Both the position numbers and the translations under genes were made by a program. 12,835 nucleotides of DNA from Planctomycetes bacterium RIFCSPHIGHO2_12_FULL_52_36 (GTDB taxonomy: Bacteria; Planctomycetota; Brocadiia; Brocadiales; Bathyanammoxibiaceae). Positions 5,681-12,534 of the stretch are shown in pieces. Location of the stretch: positions 1 to 12,835 of the forward strand of contig MHYW01000022.1 in the NCBI GenBank assembly GCA_001828545.1. The letters run 5' to 3'. The notes below the pieces were generated by a model, which saw only the letters and a list, made by a program, of their open reading frames with translations, was not told the origin of the DNA and did not search any database. Numbering within the stretch: the stretch's first letter is position 1; each line of letters begins with the position of its first letter.

Positions 5681-6700
5681 ATGAAAAAGTCCCATACAAT
5701 ACTGGTGGCCTTCTTGTCCCTGGTACTCTTCACTGGACAGAGTAGCGAAGACGTGATGCGGAATTTCAACAACTTTGAGAAGAGTCTTACGGATTGGATG
5801 CGTTCCATGGAGAAGCTGAGGGAGAGGATGGGAGAGGTGGAGAAAGGCGTGCAGGGAGGGGGGCCGGTAATGGACCGCCTCTCGGAGCTAAATAAGAACC
5901 TTAATGCCCTAAGGACAGAGCTTGCCGATATGACCACCAGGCTCAACAAGGTGGATACCACCCTCGGCAGTGGGGAAAACCCAATGGTGCAGTTTGCCAA
6001 GACCATGGAGGTGCTCAAGAAGTCTGTTGCCGAACTAGGCAAGAAGACGGAAGACCAGTCGATAACTATCTCAGTACTAGAAAAGAGATACCAGGAATAT
6101 ATGCGCCCCCTTGATCCCTTAAAGAAGTCTATTGCGGAGGGAGAGGAGGCCATTAAGAAGCTGAACGTTGAACTAGAGCTTCAGAAAAAGAATGCAGAAA
6201 TCCTGCAAAAGAGTATCTTAGAGAAGCTCACTGATTTAGATACGCTCATGACGGCTGCGGCAGGACAGCAGGAGTCGTCCTCTAAACTCCTGGCAAGGGT
6301 AGAAAATCTAGAAAAGTACACTGGCTCGCCCCCCCCGCCGGAGGCGTTACCAAAGGAAGTGGCAGAGGCAGCTGCAGAAGAGTTGGCTAGACCCAAGACC
6401 CCTGAGGAAGAAGGCTACGAGGCCATCGGGGGTGGTTTCTATATAAGGAACGTACAGTTCAGTTCCTTTGGCGCATCGGCAAGGATTGTGGGGGAGCTAA
6501 AGAACCTGTCAGAAACGGACCTCGGTATGGCCACTTTTACCATCAGGATATTTGACCTGGAGAACAATCCTGTGGTCGGTCAAGATTTCACTATAAAAGG
6601 TTTCAAAAATAAAGACGTTAAACCCTTTAAAGAGATAATCCCTGGAATAGAACCAGAGAAGATAAGTAAATACACGGTCAAACTTAAGGGGACGTATTAA
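5681..6700 (+). CDS. Exported coiled-coil protein with C-terminal beta domain, function unknown
   Basis: I do not recognise a named family for the whole protein (339 aa). It starts MKKSHTILVAFLSLVLFTG, a signal peptide or membrane anchor. Residues about 24-215 are charged and heptad-like (many Leu/Ile among Glu/Lys, for example MRSMEKLRERMGEVEKG and AEILQKSILEKLTDLDTLM), so a long coiled coil is expected. A short proline-rich linker (SPPPPEALP, 216-224) and an Ala/Glu-rich stretch follow. A compact C-terminal domain (about 252-339) has alternating strands: RNVQFSSFGASARIVGELKN, TFTIRIFD, KISKYTVKLKG. It resembles the FxLYD-type beta-sandwich domains of secreted bacterial proteins, but that is a pattern impression. 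The ATG at 5681 is preferred over a GTG at 5648, which overlaps the -10 box. The gene is convergent with the SPFH pair and has its own promoter and terminator. A periplasmic or envelope structural role is plausible. Confidence 0.8.
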   Translation: MKKSHTILVAFLSLVLFTGQSSEDVMRNFNNFEKSLTDWMRSMEKLRERMGEVEKGVQGGGPVMDRLSELNKNLNALRTELADMTTRLNKVDTTLGSGENPMVQFAKTMEVLKKSVAELGKKTEDQSITISVLEKRYQEYMRPLDPLKKSIAEGEEAIKKLNVELELQKKNAEILQKSILEKLTDLDTLMTAAAGQQESSSKLLARVENLEKYTGSPPPPEALPKEVAEAAAEELARPKTPEEEGYEAIGGGFYIRNVQFSSFGASARIVGELKNLSETDLGMATFTIRIFDLENNPVVGQDFTIKGFKNKDVKPFKEIIPGIEPEKISKYTVKLKGTY

Positions 6701-6705
6701 GTAGG

Positions 6706-6724
6706 GGCGACCCGGCGGGTCGCC
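6706..6724. terminator. Shared terminator hairpin between convergent genes
   Basis: GGCGACCC-GGC-GGGTCGCC is a perfect 8-bp GC-rich stem with a 3-nt loop, 5 nt after the coiled-coil gene stop and 8 nt past the end of the second SPFH gene. On the plus strand it is followed by TTTACAGTTT, a weak T tract; on the minus strand by CTACTTAATA. It probably ends both transcripts. Confidence 0.8.
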
Positions 6725-6732
6725 TTTACAGT

Positions 6733-7803
6733 TTACTGCTTTCCTGCCCCCAGCTTATTGATCATAGACTCTACATCCAGCATGTCTACCTGCTGGGTAG
6801 AGAAGGACAGGTCTCCGAGGTTGAGGTTTCTTGCCGCCTCCATGGCCACCACGAGTTCGCCGCCTACCCCGACCATTGCCATACGCCTGTGGCGTTCACC
6901 TTCTGCCTGGGATACGGCGACCAGGAGGTTTCCCCTTGCTATCCTCTCCTCTTTGTAACGGTCAGAGATGGCCCTTTTCTCCACCATGTACTTGTCCGCC
7001 GCCGCCAGGATTTCTGTTATCCTCTGTCTGGTAATGGCCTCTAAAATGGCCAGTTTTGCGGCCTTGTCTCCAGATATCTTTTCCACCAGGGCCTCGGTGT
7101 CGGCATCTATGGTCTGGGTAATACCCCGTTGGTCAGCCGCCTTGGCCTTAGAGATGCTGGCAAGGCCATCCAGTTCAGCCACTTTTAGGTTTTTAATCTT
7201 CCTGTCCAGCTTGGGGTCAAAATTCAGGTTAAGGAGAAGCACGTCCACAACGTCCACATATCTTGGTTTCAGCTTCTGTACCAGGATGTCCCTGGCCTCC
7301 TCCGCCCTTTTACGTCTCTCAAAGGGGTTATAAAGGTCTAACTCTACCATCTTACCAAATGCTATACGGGAGGCATCGTAGGCCTCTACACTAATGATAC
7401 GCTTGTACATATCCCCCGCACCTATCTCTTTACGAAGTTTATAGACGCTCCCTCTCTGGAGTTTGTACTTTAGAATCATTTCCACCGTGACGTCGTAGTC
7501 ATCTGCCGTCCTGACCTTTATGGGATTACCTTCCTTCCTGTCCCTGGTTACGTCAGCGGTCCTGTCTTCGGTCTGCACAGTACCGTCGTAGAATTCCCAC
7601 TCGTCTATCTTGGGAATACCACGATGCCATCCTACGTAAGCATCTTCGGGTACTACACCCCTGGCCACACTCCATACTTTTACCCTGACCCCTATGTGGG
7701 TTAATTGGACCCTCTTTATGCAAAAGGGGAGGACTATAGCAAGGAATATAAAGGCAAAGCCTATTATGCCACCCAGGATATAATATTTTGAGCCGCTTTT
7801 CAT
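6733..7803 (-). CDS. SPFH-domain membrane protein (prohibitin/HflC-like), second of a pair
   Basis: The 356-aa protein has one N-terminal transmembrane helix (about 7-29, IIGFAFIFLAIVLPFCI). An SPFH-type domain follows (about 31-200), with the HIGVRVKVWSVARGVVPEDAYVGWHRGIPKIDEW opening seen in prohibitin-like proteins, and then a helical region (about 200-320) with Ala/Glu/Lys-rich segments. SPFH proteins form large ring or cage assemblies on the membrane that organise lipids or hold proteases such as FtsH. It overlaps the upstream SPFH gene by ATGA and is certainly co-transcribed with it. The two proteins are clearly different, as in HflK/HflC, so a hetero-oligomer is likely. I do not assign hflC because the sequence is divergent and no protease gene is adjacent. 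Details such as SFSTQQVDMLDVESMINKLG at the C-terminus are not familiar. Confidence 0.85.
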   Translation of the reverse strand: MKSGSKYYILGGIIGFAFIFLAIVLPFCIKRVQLTHIGVRVKVWSVARGVVPEDAYVGWHRGIPKIDEWEFYDGTVQTEDRTADVTRDRKEGNPIKVRTADDYDVTVEMILKYKLQRGSVYKLRKEIGAGDMYKRIISVEAYDASRIAFGKMVELDLYNPFERRKRAEEARDILVQKLKPRYVDVVDVLLLNLNFDPKLDRKIKNLKVAELDGLASISKAKAADQRGITQTIDADTEALVEKISGDKAAKLAILEAITRQRITEILAAADKYMVEKRAISDRYKEERIARGNLLVAVSQAEGERHRRMAMVGVGGELVVAMEAARNLNLGDLSFSTQQVDMLDVESMINKLGAGKQ

Positions 7804-8921
7804 TTTGCCGCCGCCCCGGGAGGGAATGCCTCCCGTTCCAGCCTCATATATGGGAATTCTTCACTTGGTCTTACTACAGGTACACCCAGTATCCTTGCCT
7901 CCCTCAGTCTCTTGGCATACTCCATCTTTACCAGGTTCCTGCCACCTTCCCCTTCCAGGGCCTTTCTTAGTTCCAGGATACCTTCTGCCTCTGCCGTCCG
8001 GGCCACCAATACAGCCTTGGCACGCTGGTCCAGCCTCTCGTACTCGGCATCAGCCTCTATTTTTACTTTCTCGTAGTAGGCCTCTGCATCATGTCTTATA
8101 CTCTCTGCCTTGGCCTCGGCATCTATCTCCCTCTTCTGGAGGTCCCCAAGGAATCGGGCTACCTCTATGTCCATCTTCTTTGTCTCTTCTACAACAACCT
8201 TTCTCTGGTTTTCCATGGCCGCCGAGCCCCGGGCCTTCTGTTCTTCCACCTCTTTATCGGCAAGCCTTCTTTCGTGAATCTTCTCGGCATATTCCCTGTA
8301 ATAGCGATAGTCCTGGACGTTTACCGCCAGGACGTCTATGCCGTGAGGGTTAAGATGCTTGTTGAGTTCCGACTTGGCCTGGTTGGCCTTTTCAGCACGC
8401 CTGGAGGCAAAGGGGAAGTCATCTACCCTGAGTTCTCCAAAATTGTAGCGACATATGGCCCTGCCGTAGTCGTACAACCACTTATCTTTGAAGGCGTTGG
8501 TAAACCCTGAATCTTGCATGATGAAATCAGCCTTTGCAGGAACAATACGGTAATGTATTGTCATGTCAAGGATGACGTCACTACCGTCTATGGCTTTTAC
8601 CCACAAAGGATTCCCCTCGGGTTGGTTAGGGGTTATATTGGTTGAACTCATTGTCAGTATCTGCTCCCTCTTGTCCAGGGTATACACGTTCTGGAGGAGG
8701 GGGACGTATATGACCACACCTGCCCTATCTATCGTTTGCACACCACCAGTGAGGTTGTTCACTACCACCGCTACCTCATCCGCCCCTACATAGAAGTAGC
8801 CCAGGTTACGATAGGCAAAGATACCCCCCACAATTAACGAGACCCCTAACACCGAGGCTACTATGATAAGCCTTACTGGTACTCCACTTGGTTTACGCCT
8901 ACTTTCAAACCCCTTTTGCAC
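7800..8921 (-). CDS. SPFH-domain membrane protein (prohibitin/HflK-like), first of a pair
   Basis: The 373-aa protein has a short basic N-terminus, one transmembrane helix (about 16-37), an SPFH domain (about 41-215; VGADEVAVVVNNLTGGVQ, DRAGVVIYVPLLQNVYTLDKREQ, VILDMTIHYRIVPAK), then a long charged coiled coil (about 215-320; EVEEQKARG, REIDAEAKAESIRHDAEAYY), as in prohibitins, flotillins and HflK. The start is GTG at 8921: AAGGGGAG lies 6-7 nt upstream and the promoter at 8966-8993 fits. It is upstream of and overlapping the second SPFH gene (ATGA). Role by family: scaffolding of the inner membrane and quality control of membrane proteins. The exact name hflK is not justified because Gly-rich HflK-specific N-terminal features are missing. 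Confidence 0.87.
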   Translation of the reverse strand: MQKGFESRRKPSGVPVRLIIVASVLGVSLIVGGIFAYRNLGYFYVGADEVAVVVNNLTGGVQTIDRAGVVIYVPLLQNVYTLDKREQILTMSSTNITPNQPEGNPLWVKAIDGSDVILDMTIHYRIVPAKADFIMQDSGFTNAFKDKWLYDYGRAICRYNFGELRVDDFPFASRRAEKANQAKSELNKHLNPHGIDVLAVNVQDYRYYREYAEKIHERRLADKEVEEQKARGSAAMENQRKVVVEETKKMDIEVARFLGDLQKREIDAEAKAESIRHDAEAYYEKVKIEADAEYERLDQRAKAVLVARTAEAEGILELRKALEGEGGRNLVKMEYAKRLREARILGVPVVRPSEEFPYMRLEREAFPPGAAAK

Positions 8922-8965
8922 CAGTTGCTCCCCTTAAATACATCGGTGGTTTTCTCCAAACGGCT

Positions 8966-8993
8966 ATTATATAAAGAAATACATAAATGTCAA
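8966..8993 (-). promoter_or_regulatory. Consensus sigma70-like promoter of the SPFH pair
   Basis: Minus strand: TTGACA (8993-8988), a 16-bp spacer, TATAAT (8971-8966). Both hexamers are perfect consensus, the best promoter in the window, in a strongly A/T-rich stretch. The expected transcript start is near 8959, about 38 nt before the GTG. High constitutive expression of the SPFH pair is implied. Confidence 0.85.
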
Positions 8994-9111
8994 ACAAAAA
9001 ATGGTGCTGAGGGGAAAATATTACAGGAGTCCAGGTGGAGGAAGCAACGCCGTATATAACAAGGTTATGGGACCTTATTCCTTGCAGGGCCTTATGGAAG
9101 AGACTTACATG

Positions 9112-9807
9112 TTACCTATTAAGGACATAGAGGAGGAGGCCCAGTTGGGTCTTAGCCTGCGATGGGCTACTCTGCATGGCCGTTATTAGCTCCTCCATAA
9201 GATGCGCAATGGCTTTATCTTCATTGCGCAGATTTTCCTTATCAAGATGGGGGGCCTTTTCTCTGGCATGGAGGAGCTCCTTGTGGGCCTCTTTTACCAT
9301 ACCCTCCTCTCCATAAAGCCACCCCAGCATGACGTGGACCAAAGGGTTGTGATGTTCTCTTGATGCATGAATCTGTGTCAGTTCCCTTTTAAGTTCATGG
9401 AGTACTTCCTCATTTTCCGTAATCCAACGGCCCTTTACGGGGGGGACTTCCACCGTATCTGGACTTATCTTAAACATTGCCTCATATTCCATAATCGCCT
9501 TATTTAAGGCTAACCTCAACGTATAGGCCAGTGCTAAGTACCTGTGGCCCTCCATCACTTCTGGCTGAAGTCTCGCCGCCTCTTTCATCTCCTCTATTGC
9601 AAGGTCGGGATAACCTTTGTTAATGTAATTCAGGCCCTTTTCATAGTGCTCTTTTGCTACCGTATTTGAATATTCTGCCCAGAGGGGTGTATCAATATTA
9701 AAGAGGATCAATCCAGAGATTGCCAGCAGAGCGGCATTAAATACAGTCTTTGAGGCTAATCTGTGTAGACAAGAGGCCGCCCCCCCCATACCCATGTATC
9801 CTGCCAT
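9112..9807 (-). CDS. Exported or membrane-anchored TPR protein
   Basis: The 231-aa protein has an N-terminal hydrophobic segment (about 22-38) and a plausible signal cleavage after PLWA (44). TPR-type helix pairs follow: 51-83 (AKEHYEKGLNYINKGYPDLAIEEM, then EAARLQPE), 85-118 (GHRYLALAYTLRLALNKAIMEYEAMFKISPD), and 155-188 (PLVHVMLGWLYGEEGMVKEAHKELLHAREKAP). They have the usual small-residue and Ala/Tyr positions and closing Pro. TPRs are protein-interaction scaffolds; the partner cannot be read from sequence. The ATG at 9807 follows AAGGAG by 7 nt (9815-9820). It is transcribed alone from the promoter at 9934-9962, divergent from the V-ATPase operon across an unusual palindrome. Confidence 0.8.
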   Translation of the reverse strand: MAGYMGMGGAASCLHRLASKTVFNAALLAISGLILFNIDTPLWAEYSNTVAKEHYEKGLNYINKGYPDLAIEEMKEAARLQPEVMEGHRYLALAYTLRLALNKAIMEYEAMFKISPDTVEVPPVKGRWITENEEVLHELKRELTQIHASREHHNPLVHVMLGWLYGEEGMVKEAHKELLHAREKAPHLDKENLRNEDKAIAHLMEELITAMQSSPSQAKTQLGLLLYVLNR

Positions 9808-9933
9808 AGCAGGTCTCCTTCCCAGCGTCTTTTAGGTAAAAATGTTTAACAGGCAGCGCGAATACTACTAATAGGCAAAACGCAGGCCCATAGATTCACC
9901 CTATAAGCGAACCCTATCCCCCAGTCTGCACAG

Positions 9934-9962
9934 AGCTTAGCATAAAACCATTTTACTGTCAA
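9934..9962 (-). promoter_or_regulatory. Promoter of the TPR gene
   Basis: Minus strand: TTGACA (9962-9957), a 17-bp spacer, TAAGCT (9939-9934), with TGC directly before the -10 (extended -10). The -35 is perfect and the -10 weak. The predicted start is near 9927, about 120 nt from the ATG. Confidence 0.6.
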
Positions 9963-9979
9963 TAGGCAACTATTAAGTA

Positions 9980-10070
9980 AGTTTTCAATTAAGTGTGGTT
10001 TGCATTGTAGAGCCCCTTGTTTCTGGCAAGGGGTGGATTTTACAATAGTGCCCACAGTTAATTGAAAATT
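9980..10070. repeat. 91-bp imperfect palindrome centred between two divergent promoters
   Basis: Nested complementary arms: TTTTCAATTAA (9982-9992) with TTAATTGAAAA (10058-10068); TGTGG (9994-9998) with CCACA (10052-10056); GCA-TTGTA (10002-10009) with TACAA (10041-10045) and TGC (10049-10051) around a 3-nt bulge; CCCCTTG (10013-10019) with CAAGGGG (10027-10033), closing a 7-nt loop. Thirty-one base pairs form one long cruciform or hairpin. No transposase or clear target-site duplication is visible, so a MITE remnant is possible but unproven. Its centre (10025) is also the midpoint of the two -35 boxes. Confidence 0.85.
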
Positions 10071-10087
10071 CACCCGAAGGTCAGCCC

Positions 10088-10115
10088 TTGACAAGGCGAA
10101 ATTCTCCTGTAAAAT
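10088..10115 (+). promoter_or_regulatory. Promoter of the V-type ATPase operon
   Basis: TTGACA (10088-10093), a 16-bp spacer, TAAAAT (10110-10115), preceded by TG. The -35 is perfect and the -10 matches 5 of 6. The predicted start is near 10122, giving a leader of about 160 nt before subunit I. Confidence 0.7.
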
Positions 10116-10121
10116 TTAACT

Positions 10122-10281
10122 CTCACCTTTCTGAGGGGGACTGTGGAAGGCATGCCTGAGGTAAATGGCAGACGTTGAGTTTTATGCTTTTAACAAAGGG
10201 GATTGGAAAGGATCAAGAAGGGCACGCATTCTGTAGGTCCTCTTTTAAGGCCTTCCTCTCCGCTACCAGGGGCTTTTAGCC
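10122..10281 (+). promoter_or_regulatory. Long 5' leader of the V-ATPase operon, possibly structured
   Basis: The transcript downstream of the predicted start near 10122 begins with a purine-rich block (GAGGGGGACTGTGGAAGG) and contains the 10-bp palindrome AGGCATGCCT (10148-10157) and short complementary pieces such as CTCA/TGAG and ACCT/AGGT. This is longer than translation needs. I cannot assign it to a known riboswitch from memory; an ion-sensing element would make sense ahead of an ion pump, but that is a guess. Confidence 0.3.
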
Positions 10282-12195
10282 ATGCACACCAGCATGAGCC
10301 GGGTGGAAATCATCGGCTCAAAAAGACACTATAACAGGGTACTTGAAAGCCTACAGTCCTGGGGAAAGCTCCACATGGAGCATATATTGGACTCCGGAAC
10401 CCGGGCTTCCCTAAAGGGTGTGGAATTAAGTGCCCAGGAACGAAAAGAGAATCCATTTAGAGAGGCGCTTGAGAAATTACTCTGTGACCTCTTCAGTTAC
10501 CTCCCTTCTGACTCTAACCACAACAATCACCGCACGGGGAAAGTAGAGCAAAAGGTCCTTGAGATGTCTGTGGAAGAGGCCCTGGAATGGGTAAGGGGCC
10601 TCCTTTACGAGCTTCGCCCATTACTCCGTAGAAAGGAAGAGATAGCGGGGGAAGCAAGTGTACTCAGGGGATACGAACAACTGGCCACCGCCATACTACC
10701 CCTCCTCCCCGAAGGACCGCCAAAGATATGGGGATACACAGGGATAATTTTAAACAAGAATCAAAAAGAGGTCTTGCCTCTTTTAAGGCAGGAATTAAAT
10801 AGGGTCACCGGTGGCCGTTCTGTACTCCTTTCCTCTCCACTAAAGGCCGAGGGGGTGGCGGTCCTCATAGGATACAGACAAGTTTACACGGAGGAAGTGA
10901 AGGGACTCCTGGCAAGTAAAGGGGTGGCGGAGATACGCCCACCCGAGGCCCTGAAAGGCATACCCTTCCAGGAGGCCCTCCGAATCATAAAGCACAGGCT
11001 TCAGGGGCTCCCCAGCGAGTTAAAGGAAATAGACCTGAAGATTAAGGAATTCTTCCTCAGGAACATCCCTACTGCCCTGGCCCTCAGGGATACCAACAAA
11101 GACAGGCTCTCCCAGTTGGAAGTTACCTCCAGGATGGCCCAGACTAAGTACGCCTTTCTCATAGAGGGCTGGCTCCCCAGCAAGGAGTTCAGGAGGCTTC
11201 AGGATTTGCTCCAAAAAGAGTTTGGGGGAGAGGTGGTTACCAACAGGCTGCCCATTCAGGATGGCATGGAAGCCCCTGTCAGACTGAGAAATCCAAGGCC
11301 CTTCACAATCTTTGAAGACCTCGTTGGCTTTTTCTCTCTGCCTAAATACGGCACGATTGACCCCACCCCTCACATGAGTTTCTTCTTCCCTATATTCTTT
11401 GGATTCATACTGGGGGATATAGGATATGGATTAATCCTTGTTGCAATGGGAATAGGGCTCTTCCTTGGATTTAGAAAGAACCAGCTCCTTGCAGACGTGG
11501 GACTAATCACCATTATCTTTGGTCTCATCTCTGCCCTCTTTGGTGCGGTGTATGGGGAGTGTTTTGGAATCAGGACCTGGCTCCATCCCCTCATACCACA
11601 ATTGGCAAGGGGCCACCTCCACATGGAACATTCATCGGAGGTGGTTATGAATTATCTGGGGCTATCTCTGGCCTTTGGCGTACTACACATAGTCCTTGGT
11701 CTTATCCTGGGGATATACAATTCCTTCCGTATGCATCATCTGAGGCACGTCCTGGAGGGGGTGGCTAAGCTGTTTACCCTCGTAGGGGCCTTCCTCCTTT
11801 TGGGTAGATATTCAGGGTTCTTACCCCCACTATTCCTCTATGTTGGGGGTGGTGTGTTAGTCGCCTCTTTGATAGGCTGGGGTGTTGCCGGGGGCCTCCT
11901 GAGTCTTATAGAGGTAACCTCACTTTTTACAAATATCCTCTCCTATACAAGGCTTATGGCCCTGGGTATGGCCTCTGTGGCGTTTACCCTACTGGCAGAC
12001 GTATTTCAGGCCCAGTTGAAGAACGTCTTCCTCGCCACTGGTGTGGTGGTGGTTGTCCACTTTTCCAATCTTGTCCTACACATCTTCGCCCCTACTATCC
12101 AGTGTCTGAGGCTTCACTATGTGGAATTCTTCTCTAAGTTCTTTGCCCCTGGTGGCAGGGCCTACGAACCCTTCCAAAAGACCGAAAGGAGATAA
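10282..12195 (+). CDS. atpI: V/A-type ATP synthase subunit I (a-subunit homologue)
   Basis: This is the stator membrane subunit that forms the ion half-channels against the proteolipid ring. The 637-aa protein has a soluble N-terminal arm (about 1-345; start RVEIIGSKRHYNRVLESLQ) that contacts the peripheral stalk. About seven or eight membrane helices follow from residue 365, with the family signature FFGFILGDIGYGL (372-384). The two arginines that face the ring carboxylate in this family are visible: R557 in LSYTRLMALGMAS and R610 in LRLHYVEFFSKFF. The ATG at 10282 follows CAGGGGC; a second in-frame ATG at 10294 would also serve and would begin at MSRVEI. It is first in the operon, with its stop 3 nt before the K start. 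Whether the enzyme makes ATP or pumps ions cannot be told from sequence. The symbol follows archaeal/Thermus usage (ntpI in Enterococcus). Confidence 0.95.
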   Translation: MHTSMSRVEIIGSKRHYNRVLESLQSWGKLHMEHILDSGTRASLKGVELSAQERKENPFREALEKLLCDLFSYLPSDSNHNNHRTGKVEQKVLEMSVEEALEWVRGLLYELRPLLRRKEEIAGEASVLRGYEQLATAILPLLPEGPPKIWGYTGIILNKNQKEVLPLLRQELNRVTGGRSVLLSSPLKAEGVAVLIGYRQVYTEEVKGLLASKGVAEIRPPEALKGIPFQEALRIIKHRLQGLPSELKEIDLKIKEFFLRNIPTALALRDTNKDRLSQLEVTSRMAQTKYAFLIEGWLPSKEFRRLQDLLQKEFGGEVVTNRLPIQDGMEAPVRLRNPRPFTIFEDLVGFFSLPKYGTIDPTPHMSFFFPIFFGFILGDIGYGLILVAMGIGLFLGFRKNQLLADVGLITIIFGLISALFGAVYGECFGIRTWLHPLIPQLARGHLHMEHSSEVVMNYLGLSLAFGVLHIVLGLILGIYNSFRMHHLRHVLEGVAKLFTLVGAFLLLGRYSGFLPPLFLYVGGGVLVASLIGWGVAGGLLSLIEVTSLFTNILSYTRLMALGMASVAFTLLADVFQAQLKNVFLATGVVVVVHFSNLVLHIFAPTIQCLRLHYVEFFSKFFAPGGRAYEPFQKTERR

Positions 12196-12198
12196 GTT

Positions 12199-12534
12199 GT
12201 GGATGATACCCTAAGGATTATCGTAGATTTCCTCTTGGGCTTCTTTTATAACCCTGTCTTTGCCCAGGGGCTGGCAGAGATGCCCCTGCCTACAGAGGCG
12301 GCAAAGGCTACAGCAGAGGCCGGGGCCAACTGGGGTAAGTTCGTTGCGGCTGGTATAGCTGTGGGGCTGGCAGGTATCGGGACCGGACTTGCCCAGGCGA
12401 GGATAGGGGCCGCCGGGGTGGGTGCTGTCACTGAAAAAACAGGCATGCTGCCCGTTGTTTTGGTACTCCTGGTTATTCCTGAGACCATAATCATTTTGGG
12501 TTTCGTCATAGCCATATTTATCCTGATGCGTTAA
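12199..12534 (+). CDS. atpK: V/A-type ATPase proteolipid subunit K (c-ring)
   Basis: The 111-aa rotor-ring subunit is a single hairpin: helix 1 about 47-72 (AAGIAVGLAGIGTGLAQARI), loop about AVTEKTG, helix 2 about 84-110 with the ion-carrying glutamate E95 in VIPETIIILGF. Gln66 in helix 1 and Thr96 after the glutamate occupy positions that help bind sodium in Na+-type rings. The proton-type Thermus ring looks similar as I remember it, so coupling-ion choice is open. About 25 extra N-terminal residues (a hydrophobic core ending in NPVFAQG) look like a cleavable signal, as I recall for the Thermus proteolipid. GTG at 12199 is well supported: AAAGGAG ends 7 nt upstream. The next start, ATG near 12280, would remove the leader and lacks a good site. 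It lies 3 nt after atpI, and its TAA directly abuts the next ATG. Confidence 0.95.
   Translation: MDDTLRIIVDFLLGFFYNPVFAQGLAEMPLPTEAAKATAEAGANWGKFVAAGIAVGLAGIGTGLAQARIGAAGVGAVTEKTGMLPVVLVLLVIPETIIILGFVIAIFILMR

Larger units (their letters stand above)
9808..10281. promoter_or_regulatory. 474-bp divergent intergenic region, no gene
   Basis: This gap between the TPR gene and V-ATPase subunit I holds, in order, a leader of about 120 nt for the TPR gene, its promoter (9934-9962), a 91-bp imperfect palindrome (9980-10070), the V-ATPase promoter (10088-10115) and a leader of about 160 nt. I see no credible protein or tRNA gene in it. Confidence 0.7.

Noticed and set aside
9001..9189. 62-codon plus-strand frame upstream of the SPFH pair.
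   Set aside because: It overlaps the end of the TPR gene on the opposite strand, with no ribosome site or family resemblance.
9808..9821. AGGAGACCTGC on the minus strand before the TPR gene, resembling the B12 box of cobalamin riboswitches.
   Set aside because: The rest of the cobalamin core is absent from the roughly 120-nt leader, and the AAGGAG part is explained as the ribosome binding site.
9846..10094. 82-codon open frame on the minus strand.
   Set aside because: It runs across the palindrome and the TPR promoter, has no ribosome site and looks like no protein family.
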